NCBI RefSeq assembly: GCF_019431045.1
Contig: NZ_JAHXPT010000006.1
Coordinates: 62,001-126,000 of the forward strand
Origin: Clostridium weizhouense
GTDB taxonomy: Bacteria > Bacillota > Clostridia > Clostridiales > Clostridiaceae
Length of the DNA: 64,000 nt
Direction of reading: 5' to 3'
Below the pieces are notes generated by a model that was given only the letters and a program-made list of their open reading frames with translations, was not told the DNA's origin and did no database searches. Positions within the stretch are counted from its first letter, which is position 1; every line of letters starts with the position of its first letter. A program made the position numbers and the translations under genes. Shown one piece after another: positions 1-8,733 of the stretch.

Positions 1-848
1 ATAATTTCATGTATCTTCATTATGTCAATGCTAGCAGGTATCTCAGCGTGGATAGATGCCATACATTTACCAGGACCATAATTATGAATAATTAAATCAT
101 GTACTCCTGTAATATTTTCATAACTTAAAACCATATTTTGAATTGCTTTAACAAGTTCAGGATCAGGAGCTTCTCCTAAAAGAGGATTAAGTGTATCTTT
201 AACTAAAGAAAAACCTGAATAAACTATAAAAACTGCAACTCCAAGTCCTATGAAACCATCAATAGGAAGAGATGTAAATTTTGATAGAAAGAATGAAACA
301 GCAACAGTACTAGATGTAAATACATCTCCTAATGCATCAACAGAAGCTGCTTTTAAAGCAGATGAATTAATTTTGTTTCCCATGAATTTATTAAATATTG
401 AAAGCCAAACCTTAAGTCCTATAGAAATTAAAAGTAGAATAAAAGGAATAAGTTCAAATTTAACTGTTTCAGGATTTGTTATTCTTGTAATAGAAGATTT
501 TATAAACTGCAATCCAACAAGCATAACCATAAAAGCAACTATTAATGCTGAAAGGTATTCAATTCTACCATGCCCAAAAGGATGCTCTTTATCAGCTGGT
601 TTACTTGCAAGTTTAAAACCTAAAATAGTAATAAGAGATGATGCAGCATCCGATAAGTTGTTAAATGCATCTGCAATAATTGCTATACTAGATGCAAAAA
701 AACCAACTGAAAGTTTAATCAAAAAAAGAATTGCATTTACACAAATTCCAATTATGCCCCCTAAGATACCATAAGAATTTCTAACAGCATCATTTTTTAT
801 ATTAGTATTATCTTTAATAAATTTATTAACTAGAAATTCAGAAAACAT
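1..848 (-). CDS. Cation diffusion facilitator (CDF) efflux transporter, 3' end outside window
   Basis: Translating the minus strand from the ATG at 848 gives an uninterrupted frame of at least 282 residues running off the left edge. A GGAG ribosome site lies just upstream. The protein begins MFSEFLVNKFIKDN and has hydrophobic segments around residues 26-50 and 85-160. It carries the CDF hallmarks: a first metal-site stretch IADAFNNLSDAASS, the HPFGHGRIEYLSAL segment after TM2, and a second metal-site stretch ALKAASVDALGDVFTS (the variable HxxxD/DxxxD pairs). After the last membrane helix the soluble C-terminal domain begins (GEAPDPELVKAIQNMV...HDLIIHNYGPGKCMASIHAEI). Family knowledge: these are proton-coupled exporters of Zn, Mn, Fe or Co across the plasma membrane. 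The metal cannot be told from this view. It is divergent from the aminopeptidase gene. Confidence 0.9.
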   Translation of the reverse strand, partial: MFSEFLVNKFIKDNTNIKNDAVRNSYGILGGIIGICVNAILFLIKLSVGFFASSIAIIADAFNNLSDAASSLITILGFKLASKPADKEHPFGHGRIEYLSALIVAFMVMLVGLQFIKSSITRITNPETVKFELIPFILLLISIGLKVWLSIFNKFMGNKINSSALKAASVDALGDVFTSSTVAVSFFLSKFTSLPIDGFIGLGVAVFIVYSGFSLVKDTLNPLLGEAPDPELVKAIQNMVLSYENITGVHDLIIHNYGPGKCMASIHAEIPASIDIMKIHEI

Positions 849-1336
849 AAAATTCACTCCAATCATATACAAGTAAGTATAACTTATTCTAATACAGTAA
901 AAATTATTTGTAAAATTTGAGTATACTGATTTACTATTTTTAATATGTTTAAAGGGACTAAAATTTTAAGAAAATCATATATAAAATATAATATACTTAA
1001 TTATAATATGGACTAATATGTAAATTATAATTAAGCTTAGATTATGCTTTTAATACTCATATTAATGAATAAACTTCATTATAATTCAGATACTTTCTTT
1101 TGTCTTATTCAAAAATAAAAATATATTGTGTAAATTATGTATCAAATTGCAGGAAATTATTCAAATAAATTACTTATTAAATGTAAATTGCATTTAATAA
1201 CTTAATAGAATATTAGGTTAGTTTGATAAAATTAATATAATTTGATAATATGGCAGTATACGTACTTGTATGTAAAATACAAACATATTTATATTTAAGG
1301 GTTAAATTTAAAATATTGTTAAGGAGGATTTGGTCA
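849..1336. other. AT-rich intergenic region between divergent genes
   Basis: It contains the promoters of the divergent efflux and aminopeptidase genes, though no convincing -35/-10 pair stands out. Around 1060-1090 there is one copy of a short recurring intergenic motif, ATTAATGAATAAACTT, also found near 3333, 4970, 7752 and 38430. An open frame continues upstream of the aminopeptidase start to 1250 but has no ribosome site and is not counted as coding. Confidence 0.5.
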
Positions 1337-2626
1337 ATGAATAATGCAAAGGATTTATTAAAGTTTATAAATAATAGTAAAAGTGCATTTCATGGAGCTT
1401 TTGAAGTAAAGAAAATTTTAGATAAAGAGGGATATAAAGAAGTAAGAGAAACTGAAAAGTGGGATTTAAAAGAAGGCGGAAAGTATTATGTAATGAAAAA
1501 TCAATCTGCTATAATCGCATTTGAAGTTGGATCAGAAAATATTGAAGAATATGGATTTAGATTAATAGGGGCTCATACAGATTCACCTGGGTTTAGAATA
1601 AAACCAAAATCAGAAATGCAAGTTGAAGGTCATTATGTAAAATTAAATACTGAAGTTTATGGTGGTCCAATACTTAGTACATGGTTTGATAGACCATTAT
1701 CAATTGCAGGTAGAGTTACATTAAAGAGTAAAAATCCTATGAAACCAAGAGTAGAATTACTTGATTTAAATAAACCCGTGTTAATTATACCAAGTTTAGC
1801 TATTCATATGAATAGAAGTATAAATGAAGGATATGAATATAATAAGCAAAAAGATACTTTACCATTGCTTACTATGGCAAATGATGAATTGGAAAATGAT
1901 GGTTACTTAATAAGATTGATTAGTGAAAATTTAAATGTAGATGAATCTGAAATATTAGATTTTGATCTATTTGTATATGAGTTTGAAAAAGGAAGCATAA
2001 TTGGCATGCAAGAAGAATTTATATCAGCAGGAAGATTAGATGATCTTTGGATGGTATATACAGGACTTAAAGCATTAGTTGAAAGTAAAGAAAATAAAGC
2101 AACAAAAGTTTTAGTTGCACTTGATAATGAAGAAATAGGGAGTTTAACAGCGCAAGGAGCAAATTCTTCATTACTTGAAAATATTTTAGAAAGAATTACT
2201 TTAGCTCTTGGAAAAGATAGAGAAGGATTTAAAATGACATTAGCAAATTCAGTTATGATTTCAGCTGACTTAGCTCATGCACTTCATCCAAACTATGTAG
2301 AAAAACATGATCCAACTAATAGACCTGTTCTTGGAAAAGGACCAGTAATAAAGATAGCAGCATCAGGTAGCTATTCAACTGATAGTTATGCAGGAGCAAT
2401 ATTTAAAGAAGTTTGTAATAAGGCACAAGTTCCATGTCAAGAATTTGTTAATAGATCAGATGTAAGAGGTGGGACAACAATAGGACCAATAAGTGCATCT
2501 AAACTAAATATTCCAGTAATAGATATGGGGGCACCATTACTTTCAATGCATTCAATAAGAGAATTAGCAAGTGTTAAAGATAATGAATACACAATAAAGG
2601 CATTTACTGAATTTTTTAATTTATGA
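1337..2626 (+). CDS. apeB: M18 family aminopeptidase (aspartyl aminopeptidase type)
   Basis: A 429-residue cytosolic metallo-aminopeptidase that removes N-terminal, typically acidic, residues from peptides. Family motifs are visible in order: GAHTDSPGFRIKP with the first zinc histidine, a short DDLWMVY stretch with the bridging aspartate region, DNEEIGSLTAQGA with the catalytic and metal-binding glutamates, DLAHALHPNY, the RGGTTIGP segment and the C-terminal MHSIREL with the last metal histidine. The length fits the family (about 420-480). The start at 1337 is chosen because AAGGAGG lies just upstream; the frame extends 29 codons further but those codons have no ribosome site and no family similarity. 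The following small gene begins about 40 bases after its stop, so they may be co-transcribed. Confidence 0.93.
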   Translation: MNNAKDLLKFINNSKSAFHGAFEVKKILDKEGYKEVRETEKWDLKEGGKYYVMKNQSAIIAFEVGSENIEEYGFRLIGAHTDSPGFRIKPKSEMQVEGHYVKLNTEVYGGPILSTWFDRPLSIAGRVTLKSKNPMKPRVELLDLNKPVLIIPSLAIHMNRSINEGYEYNKQKDTLPLLTMANDELENDGYLIRLISENLNVDESEILDFDLFVYEFEKGSIIGMQEEFISAGRLDDLWMVYTGLKALVESKENKATKVLVALDNEEIGSLTAQGANSSLLENILERITLALGKDREGFKMTLANSVMISADLAHALHPNYVEKHDPTNRPVLGKGPVIKIAASGSYSTDSYAGAIFKEVCNKAQVPCQEFVNRSDVRGGTTIGPISASKLNIPVIDMGAPLLSMHSIRELASVKDNEYTIKAFTEFFNL

Positions 2627-2667
2627 TTCATGACATTTTATTAAGTGTTATTATAGGGGGAATTCTA

Positions 2668-3051
2668 GTGGATTTAATAAAAAAGTTGGTAAAGAAAAAT
2701 AAACTATCTAATTATAGTATTGAGCTTATAGATGATAAATTATTGCTTAAAGCTGAGGGAATGTTTTCAAAGGAAGATGCTGAGACTTGTATAAATGATA
2801 CTATTAATATTTTTAAAGAGCTTAATACTAGTGAATTTATATTAGTTATTGATAACATTGGTTTAAAAATGGGTTTCCCTGATACAAAAAAGTTGTATGA
2901 TGTATTAGCTAATATTTATTTAGAAACAAAGTTTAAAAGAAAATATATACTTATGCCAAAGAATGATATAGCAGGGGTACAAATCAAAAAATCTAATAAC
3001 AGATTTTTTAATGAAGTAAAAATAATATCAAATATTAATGAAGCGTTATAA
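2668..3051 (+). CDS. Small STAS-like protein of unknown function, paralogue 1
   Basis: A 127-residue protein, one of three paralogues within 2.3 kb (others at 3829 and 4556). The GTG at 2668 is chosen because AGGGGG sits 7 bases upstream and because it aligns with the starts of the others; an ATG at 2623 overlapping the apeB stop is the alternative. Shared blocks are LSNYSIEL, AEGMFSKEDAE, LVIDN, a FPD motif, KYILMP and IAGVQIKK. The alternating strand/helix pattern (strand, SKEDAE helix, ILVIDN strand, helix, YILMP strand) resembles a STAS/SpoIIAA-like fold, which is inference only. There is no signal peptide or membrane helix when the GTG start is used. I cannot name a family. A hairpin terminator follows at 3374. 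Confidence 0.75.
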   Translation: MDLIKKLVKKNKLSNYSIELIDDKLLLKAEGMFSKEDAETCINDTINIFKELNTSEFILVIDNIGLKMGFPDTKKLYDVLANIYLETKFKRKYILMPKNDIAGVQIKKSNNRFFNEVKIISNINEAL

Positions 3052-3073
3052 ATATATATGTTCTAATTAATTT

Positions 3074-3182
3074 AATATATATATTGCAATTTAAACTCTA
3101 CATTTATTCAAATAATCTTGTTAAAGATAATCAAAACTAAATTGAAAATCTTATTGTAGAAATCATATTACAACATATATAC
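3074..3182 (+). repeat. Dispersed inverted-repeat element, family D copy 1
   Basis: About 110 bp bounded by imperfect terminal inverted repeats (TATATATATTGCAAT on the left, ATTACAACATATATA on the right). The interior (TCTACATTT..AATCTTGTT..AAGATAAT..TTGTAGAAATCAT) recurs inverted at 9825-9934 and direct at 24147-24236. It carries no coding potential, and small non-autonomous mobile elements look like this. Confidence 0.6.
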
Positions 3183-3373
3183 ATTTATAATTTTTTATTT
3201 AATCTTTATAGAAAATTATATCTTTAATTAACAATATCTAATAGAAGCATATATATCATAAATTTTTTATATAAGTTACTCAATATATTAGTGAATCATA
3301 ACATTTTATAAGCATTATGAGAGTTATATTAATGAACAAATTTCATTGAAACTTATATATTAAAAACTATGAG

Positions 3374-3416
3374 ACTATTTCAAAAAAGTATTTATACATT
3401 TGGAATAGTTTTTTTG
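3374..3416 (+). terminator. Rho-independent terminator
   Basis: An 11-bp stem (ACTATTTCAAA with TTTGGAATAGT, one G-T pair) around a 14-base loop is followed by seven T. It would end transcripts from the apeB/paralogue-1 unit. Confidence 0.6.
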
Positions 3417-3435
3417 TTATGTATTATTATACTAA

Positions 3436-3485
3436 ATTGTTCATTGTCAACTGTAAATTGAAAAGTGGAATAGCTACTTTTGTTC
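3436..3485 (+). repeat. Partial copy of palindromic repeat family A (right end)
   Basis: The segment TGTTCATTGTCAACTG followed by a GTGG..CTAC hairpin and CTTTTGTT matches the right ends of the copies at 14295-14443 and 33489-33637. No left half is visible here. The remaining 3486-3828 is AT-rich and shows no gene. Confidence 0.55.
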
Positions 3486-3828
3486 TTGGTTATAAATTTA
3501 ATAATTAAATTTATAATTATTTTAATACAAAAATACTAAAAATTTTTATCTTTTTTTTAATGATTTAGAAATAATAAATCGAAATATAAATAATAATGGA
3601 ATAATATACGTAAATATGCTATCATTTACTGTGTAATATGTTTATAAAATAGAATTTTAATGTATAAATGATAATAATTTTAAAATAATTAGCAAATTAA
3701 AAAGATTAAAAATGTATTTGTTTTTATAAATCAATGATATAAATACATTAAGGGAGAAGGTAAAAGACCTTCTCCTTTAAAATAGCATAAAATTAAGATA
3801 TTAAAATACATAAGGAGTTGTAAAATAG

Positions 3829-4218
3829 GTGCGACAGATAAAAATTCAAAGAAAAAGTGTATTATCTAAATATAGTATGAGTGTGGAAGAAAACAAATTA
3901 ATAGTTAAAGGCGAAGGAATTTCTTCTAAAAAAGATATGCAATCTTATATGAATGATTTTATGCAAGTTATTAATTCAATGGATACAAGTAATTTAACTT
4001 TGATAATAGATAATAAATATTTTAATATGAGTTTTCCAGATGCAAAATTATTTTACGATAAAATATCTGAAGTTTATATAAATACTAATTTTAAAGAAAA
4101 GTATATAATTATGCCAGAGAGTGAAATTGCAAACATTCAGATCAAAAAAAATGGAGATAAAATATTTGATACTATAAAGGTAATATCAGATTTAGAAAGT
4201 GCTGGGAATTTAGGATAG
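3829..4218 (+). CDS. Small STAS-like protein of unknown function, paralogue 2
   Basis: A 129-residue paralogue of the proteins at 2668 and 4556. The start is GTG with AAGGAG about 11 bases upstream. It retains the family blocks (LSKYSMSV, KGEGISSKKD, LIIDN, FPDAKLFYDK, KYIIMPESEIANIQIKK) but is the most diverged copy, with ISSKKDMQ where the others have MFSKEDAE. There is no signal peptide. It sits alone between long intergenic spacers and has its own terminator at 4347, so it is probably transcribed as a single gene. Function is unknown. Confidence 0.72.
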   Translation: MRQIKIQRKSVLSKYSMSVEENKLIVKGEGISSKKDMQSYMNDFMQVINSMDTSNLTLIIDNKYFNMSFPDAKLFYDKISEVYINTNFKEKYIIMPESEIANIQIKKNGDKIFDTIKVISDLESAGNLG

Positions 4219-4346
4219 AAGAATAAAAAAGAGTTATATATTCCGTGTCACGCAGGGAAGCAAGTTCAGTTATGAGTAAGTTATTAGCTAAATTTGTTAA
4301 TGAAATATGCTATAAATAGATAAGCTTACGAGTCTATTAGTTTGTA

Positions 4347-4385
4347 TAGATAAAAGATATAATAATAAATCTTTTATCTATTTTT
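4347..4385 (+). terminator. Rho-independent terminator
   Basis: A perfect 12-bp stem (TAGATAAAAGAT / ATCTTTTATCTA) with a 10-base loop is followed by TTTTT. It would end the paralogue-2 transcript. The relatively GC-rich stretch 4245-4290 before it may be structured RNA. Confidence 0.7.
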
Positions 4386-4555
4386 AATTTAATAATATAT
4401 TTACATATATGTAATTTTATGAAAGTATAAAATATGTAATATTGTAAGATAATATGGAATAATATGCATTAATGTGTTATTATTAGAAATGAAATATATA
4501 TATAAATATCATATTAAATTAACAAAAATTGGATTATTTATTTGGAGGGATAACA

Positions 4556-4927
4556 TTGAAAATTGATAAGAAAAACAAAATGTCTAATTACACTATGGAG
4601 GTTATAGGAAACAAGGCTATATTACATAGTGAAGGAATGTTTTCAAAGGAAGATGCTGAAAACTACATGTCTGACTTCATAACGTTTACAAAATCAAATA
4701 ACACAAGTGGATTAATATTAGTTATAGAAAATTCAAATTTAAAAACATCTTTTCCTGATGTAAAACCATTTTATGATAAAATGAGTGAACTTTATATTAA
4801 ATCAAATTTTAAGAGTAAATATATGCTTATGCCAGAAAGCGCTATTGCTGGGATGCAAATAAAAAAAATAGATCAAGAATTTTTTAATAAGATAAAAATT
4901 ATTTCAAATATTGATCAAGCTATATAA
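4556..4927 (+). CDS. Small STAS-like protein of unknown function, paralogue 3
   Basis: A 123-residue paralogue, closest to the copy at 2668: it shares MSNYTMEV, SEGMFSKEDAEN, LILVIEN, FPDVKPFYDKMSELYI, KYMLMPESAIAGMQIKK and a KIISNI(D/N) ending. The TTG start at 4556 is preferred because GGAGGG lies 6 bases upstream and the start then aligns with the paralogues; an ATG at 4529 has no ribosome site. It is hydrophilic and predicted cytosolic. No function is assigned. Three copies within 2.3 kb, each with a separate upstream region, suggest local duplication followed by independent regulation. Confidence 0.72.
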   Translation: MKIDKKNKMSNYTMEVIGNKAILHSEGMFSKEDAENYMSDFITFTKSNNTSGLILVIENSNLKTSFPDVKPFYDKMSELYIKSNFKSKYMLMPESAIAGMQIKKIDQEFFNKIKIISNIDQAI

Positions 4928-5126
4928 GTTTTTAAATATAATAGAAAGTTATAATAATTAATATTTATAATTATATTAATGAATAAATTTTATTTAAATT
5001 TATATGCATAAAATAAGTTTTATAATTAATTACTTAGCGTTTAAGATTTTTCTTAAATGAATAGTTTTTATAATACTCATATTTTTACTAAAATAAGAGT
5101 ATTATAGACTGCTCTTTAAGACAAGT

Positions 5127-5415
5127 TTTACATTCTATATTAAAAGATTTTTAAGTTTTTTAGTAAGATTTTTTACTATTAAAACTTAAAAATCTTTTTT
5201 ATTCTTTAGAAATTATATATTTTAAACATTGATGATAACTTAGATTATATTTTTGCTTAAAGATTAAGAAATGAAACCTAAAGAATAAAAAGAAAATATA
5301 TTCGGCTGTCAGATTTTTCTCACATACGTTCGAAAAGGCAGATGCGTAAAAAAATAATCATATTCAGCACCGTTATTCCTGCACTACGTTTAGAAAGGGT
5401 GCATGGCTAAAAAAT
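5127..5415 (+). repeat. Degenerate ~290-bp repeat with internal terminator-like hairpin (family F, left copy)
   Basis: The stretch from 'ACATTCTATATTAAAAG' to the 'GCACTACGTTTAGAAAG' block recurs at 11715-11978, on the other side of the uhp block. Both copies hold an 18-bp hairpin (5142-5159 with 5181-5198, then T), the phrase AAACATTGATGA, and the pattern ATTC(C/T)TGCACTA(C/T)GTTT. In the left copy the second half is itself doubled (5300-5355 and 5356-5415). No gene is seen in 4928-5532. Confidence 0.5.
5142..5200 (+). terminator. Rho-independent terminator
   Basis: A perfect 18-bp stem (AAAAGATTTTTAAGTTTT / AAAACTTAAAAATCTTTT) with a 21-base loop is followed by T. It is placed to terminate the paralogue-3 transcript and is part of repeat family F. 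Confidence 0.65.
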
Positions 5416-5457
5416 ATCATGGAAAATAGAGTGGTATATGTCTCTAATGTAATAAAG

Positions 5458-5486
5458 TTGAAATATGATAAAGAAAATGATAAGAT
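5458..5486 (+). promoter_or_regulatory. Candidate sigma-A promoter for the two-component genes
   Basis: TTGAAA (5458-5463), a 17-base spacer and TAAGAT (5481-5486) lie about 45 bases upstream of the response-regulator start. The match is reasonable but chance matches are common in such AT-rich DNA. Confidence 0.4.
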
Positions 5487-5532
5487 TTTAAATAATTTAA
5501 CAGAATAAATAATTATTAAAGGTGGTTATTTT

Positions 5533-6222
5533 ATGAGAGTATTAGTAGTTGATGATGAAAGAAGTATTTTAAACTTAATTAGATTAAATTTAGAAGTAGA
5601 AGGATATGAAGCAATTGTAAGTACGACTGGAGCAGATGCAATTTTAAAATTTGAAACTGAAAAACCACAACTTGTGATATTAGATCTAATGTTACCAGAT
5701 ATAAGTGGATATGATGTTATAAAGAAATTTCAAGAAATAAATAGTGAAGTCCCAGTTATAATGCTTACAGCAAAAAGTCAAATGAATGACAAGCTCTTAG
5801 GGTTACAATTAGGAGCTGATGATTATATAATAAAACCATTTAATAGTACAGAACTTATTTTAAGAATAAAAGCAGTAAGCAAAAGAGTTACAAAAAAAAC
5901 AAGAGTAAAAAATGATAATGAAATAAAGCTTGAAAAATTAAAAATTCTAAAAGATGAAAGAAAAGTTTTTATTGATGAAGAGGAAATTTTTATGACTTAT
6001 AAAGAGTTTGATACATTATTTCTTATGATGAAAAATTACAATAAAGTTTTTACTAGGGAAAACCTTTTAGAAAGAGTTTGGGGTGATGAGTATGATGTTA
6101 ATACGAGAGCGGTTGATATTTTAATACAAAGAGTTAGAAAAAAAATGGGCAAGTATTCAAATAAATTAAAAACAGTTTATGGAGTGGGATATAAATTAGA
6201 ATTTAAAAAAGAGACTATTTAA
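5533..6222 (+). CDS. OmpR/PhoB-family response regulator
   Basis: A 229-residue cytosolic transcription regulator. The receiver domain (about 1-118) has the acidic pair DDE near residue 8, phosphoacceptor D51 in LVILDLMLPD, the conserved T in MLTAKS and K in IIKPF. The DNA-binding winged helix (about 130-226) has the typical MTYKEFDTLFLMMKN, TRENLLERVWG and DILIQRVRKKMG segments, ending with TVYGVGYKLE. It is followed 36 bases later by its probable partner kinase. From context it likely controls the downstream lipoprotein/UhpT genes in response to extracellular sugar phosphate; that is inference, since the known hexose-phosphate systems UhpA and HptR belong to other regulator families. Confidence 0.93.
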   Translation: MRVLVVDDERSILNLIRLNLEVEGYEAIVSTTGADAILKFETEKPQLVILDLMLPDISGYDVIKKFQEINSEVPVIMLTAKSQMNDKLLGLQLGADDYIIKPFNSTELILRIKAVSKRVTKKTRVKNDNEIKLEKLKILKDERKVFIDEEEIFMTYKEFDTLFLMMKNYNKVFTRENLLERVWGDEYDVNTRAVDILIQRVRKKMGKYSNKLKTVYGVGYKLEFKKETI

Positions 6223-6258
6223 TTTTATAAATAAAGGCATTAGGAGGATGTATTTTTA

Positions 6259-7680
6259 ATGCGATTTAATTTTAATATAAAAACAAAAATAATTTTGATG
6301 AATATGGGGATATTTATTCCAATTATAATTTTTATATATATAACAATTATAAATAATTTATATAATAACATAATAAAAAGTAATATAGATTTATTAACCA
6401 AAGAAAGTTATAATACTCAAGTTTACATATCAAACTATATTGAAAAAGATAAAGATGATGATATTGAAAGAGATTTTGAACATAAAGCACCATTAATTAA
6501 TACATACCTATCTAAAAAAATGAATTATAGAATTCAAATTTATAATAAAAATGGTGAAATAATGACAGACTCACTTTCTAATAATGTTACTTTTTTTGAT
6601 GAAGATATAACTAATGCTATAAAGGGAAATAAGGCATATGTTGTTAAAAAAATCGATGGAAATATATATGTATTATTTTCAAGTCCTATATATTTTAAAG
6701 ATACAACATTAGGTTGTGTAAGATACATATATCCTTTAGACAGTAGTGAAAAACTCATAGATAATATGTTTATAATTATGGGCATATTAGCATGTACATC
6801 AATTCTTATATCGTGGCTTTTAAGTAAGCTTCTTTCAGAAAAAATAGTTGGACCTATAAAAAAATTAAAGACAATTTCTCAAAAAGTTACCCAAGGAGAA
6901 TATGATAATAGAATAAAAATTAGAAGTGGAGATGAGATTGAGGACTTAGCTGAAGCTTTTAATGTAATGTCAGAGAGTATAAAAAATTATATTGAAAGTT
7001 TAAAAGAAGAAAAACAAAAACAAAAGAGTTTTTTAGATAATGTAACACATGAATTTAAAACCCCTTTAACAGCAATAATAGGATATTCTGAAATTATACC
7101 TAAATTAAAGAATAAAAATGATATAGATGAAAGTTTAGTTTATGTAAAAGAAGAAGGAATAAGACTTTTAAAATTAGTAGAAGAACTTCTTGATCTATCA
7201 AAGCTTGGAAAAAGTGAATTTAAAATAGATAAAAAGAAATGTAATTTAAAAGAAATAATAGAAGAGGTTTTAGTAATTATTAACCCAAGAATAAAAAAAT
7301 ATGAAATAGAAATAATTAAAAATGTATTTGATATTGAAGTTTTAATAGATAAGGACAAGACTAAGCAAGTTATTTTAAATGTATTAGATAATGCTATAAA
7401 ATATAGTGAATGTAGCAATATAAAAATAAAATTACAAGTTGAAAATAAAGAAGTAATTTTAAATATTATAGATGATGGGATAGGTATAGTTAAGGAAAAT
7501 ATACCTAAACTTTTTGAGCCAACTTATAGAGTAAATAATTTAAATTCAATTAACAATAATGGTAATGGGCTAGGTCTTTGCATATGTAAAGAAATAATGA
7601 ATAAGCAAAATGGTGATATAAAGATTGAAAGTAATTTTGGAGAAGGTACATATGTAAAAATTATATTTAAAATAAAGTAA
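6259..7680 (+). CDS. Membrane sensor histidine kinase with HAMP domain
   Basis: A 473-residue kinase. TM1 is at about residues 10-32, an extracellular sensor domain of about 130 residues follows, TM2 is near 167-189 (IMGILACTSILISWLLS), HAMP is about 190-242, and the HisKA segment holds VTHEFKTPL (H264 is the phosphoacceptor). The HATPase domain has the N box (NVLDNAIKYS), the G1 box (DDGIGI) and the G2 box (NGNGLGLCI). All kinase motifs appear intact. The extracellular domain could contact the lipoprotein encoded at 8726, as in S. aureus HptS-HptA. A GGAGG site precedes the ATG by about 11 bases. Confidence 0.93.
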   Translation: MRFNFNIKTKIILMNMGIFIPIIIFIYITIINNLYNNIIKSNIDLLTKESYNTQVYISNYIEKDKDDDIERDFEHKAPLINTYLSKKMNYRIQIYNKNGEIMTDSLSNNVTFFDEDITNAIKGNKAYVVKKIDGNIYVLFSSPIYFKDTTLGCVRYIYPLDSSEKLIDNMFIIMGILACTSILISWLLSKLLSEKIVGPIKKLKTISQKVTQGEYDNRIKIRSGDEIEDLAEAFNVMSESIKNYIESLKEEKQKQKSFLDNVTHEFKTPLTAIIGYSEIIPKLKNKNDIDESLVYVKEEGIRLLKLVEELLDLSKLGKSEFKIDKKKCNLKEIIEEVLVIINPRIKKYEIEIIKNVFDIEVLIDKDKTKQVILNVLDNAIKYSECSNIKIKLQVENKEVILNIIDDGIGIVKENIPKLFEPTYRVNNLNSINNNGNGLGLCICKEIMNKQNGDIKIESNFGEGTYVKIIFKIK

Positions 7681-7866
7681 TATATGTTTTGCAATAAATA
7701 TATCTTCTAATTAAGATGTTACATTTATAAATATTTTAAGATTTATATTAATTAAAGAACTTTATTAGAATTTATATATTATAAAAAATAATAAATGTTA
7801 CATTTACGAAACATAAGTGAAATGTTTATGAGATGTTAAATTTTTATTATATAGGAGGAAACATAA

Positions 7867-8733
7867 GTGAAGAAAATTAGCTTAAAGACTAAAATAATAG
7901 GCATATATACAACTATAATTACAGTTTGTATTATAATGACAATCTTAAATTATAGGCTTATATACAATAGAGTTCAAATAATAAGTGATAAAGATGATGT
8001 TGTAAATAAAATAAATATGTCTATACCTATAAAAATTGAAATTTCTAATGAAAAATGGGGTGATTATGTTTTTGAAGATGAGAATTCTATACAAATGATA
8101 TGGAATTCTATGAGTGATATTATGAATGATTTCTCAGAAGAAGAGAACGGTATTATAGAAGGGGATAATATAAGCATTGATGCAAATGTTTACTATTTAA
8201 ATGGGATGCAAGATAACTTTAAAATAAGTGATGTGCTTATTTTAAATAATCGTATGTATCATGATAATAATAAATTACCATTAATAAATAGGTTGAAAAA
8301 TGATTTATTAGCTTATTTATATTCAACTTCTAATATAGCTAATCTCATAAATACTAGAAATAGAATAGTTATTAGTGATTCTAATAATAAAATAAAAGAA
8401 TTGAATGATTTTGATAAGGAAAAGTTAAAAGATTTAATAAGTAATTCAACTAAACTTGATAATGATGATGGAATTAAAGCTTTGACAAAAGAAAATAAGG
8501 AAGTTTTATCACATATAAAAATTTATATTTATGATAAAGATGATACTTTTATAAAAGTTAAAAGCTGCAATGTTATAAATATTGATGTCTATAAAAATGG
8601 AATATTTGTTGTCCAATATATGGGAGATGAAAATGGACAACATATATATTTTAAAGGTAACAATAAAGATATATGTGGGGAAATATTAAAGTTAAATTCA
8701 TCAACATTAGAGGGGAAAGTTAGTAATGAATAA
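7867..8733 (+). CDS. Membrane-anchored protein of unknown function in the sugar-phosphate sensing block
   Basis: A 288-residue protein starting at GTG with GGAGG 9 bases upstream. One N-terminal membrane helix (about residues 9-27, IIGIYTTIITVCIIMTILN) precedes a hydrophilic extracytoplasmic domain with mixed alpha/beta character. The helix has no lipobox, so it is a signal anchor. I do not recognise the family with confidence. Its stop overlaps the start of the solute-binding lipoprotein by 8 bases, which points to translational coupling and a shared job, probably at the outer membrane face with the kinase sensor domain. What it binds cannot be read from the sequence. Confidence 0.8.
   Translation: MKKISLKTKIIGIYTTIITVCIIMTILNYRLIYNRVQIISDKDDVVNKINMSIPIKIEISNEKWGDYVFEDENSIQMIWNSMSDIMNDFSEEENGIIEGDNISIDANVYYLNGMQDNFKISDVLILNNRMYHDNNKLPLINRLKNDLLAYLYSTSNIANLINTRNRIVISDSNNKIKELNDFDKEKLKDLISNSTKLDNDDGIKALTKENKEVLSHIKIYIYDKDDTFIKVKSCNVINIDVYKNGIFVVQYMGDENGQHIYFKGNNKDICGEILKLNSSTLEGKVSNE

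Noticed and set aside
250-774. Plus-strand open frame of 174 codons at the left edge
   Set aside because: It is the antisense shadow of the cation-efflux gene, which has clear family motifs on the minus strand.
1250-1336. Upstream extension of the aminopeptidase
   Set aside because: No ribosome site, and no similarity to the family N-terminus; the ATG at 1337 has AAGGAGG.
4245-4300. Cyclic-di-GMP riboswitch
   Set aside because: The CACGCAGGG phrase recalls the motif, but the second conserved helix and the GAAA tetraloop/receptor elements are missing.
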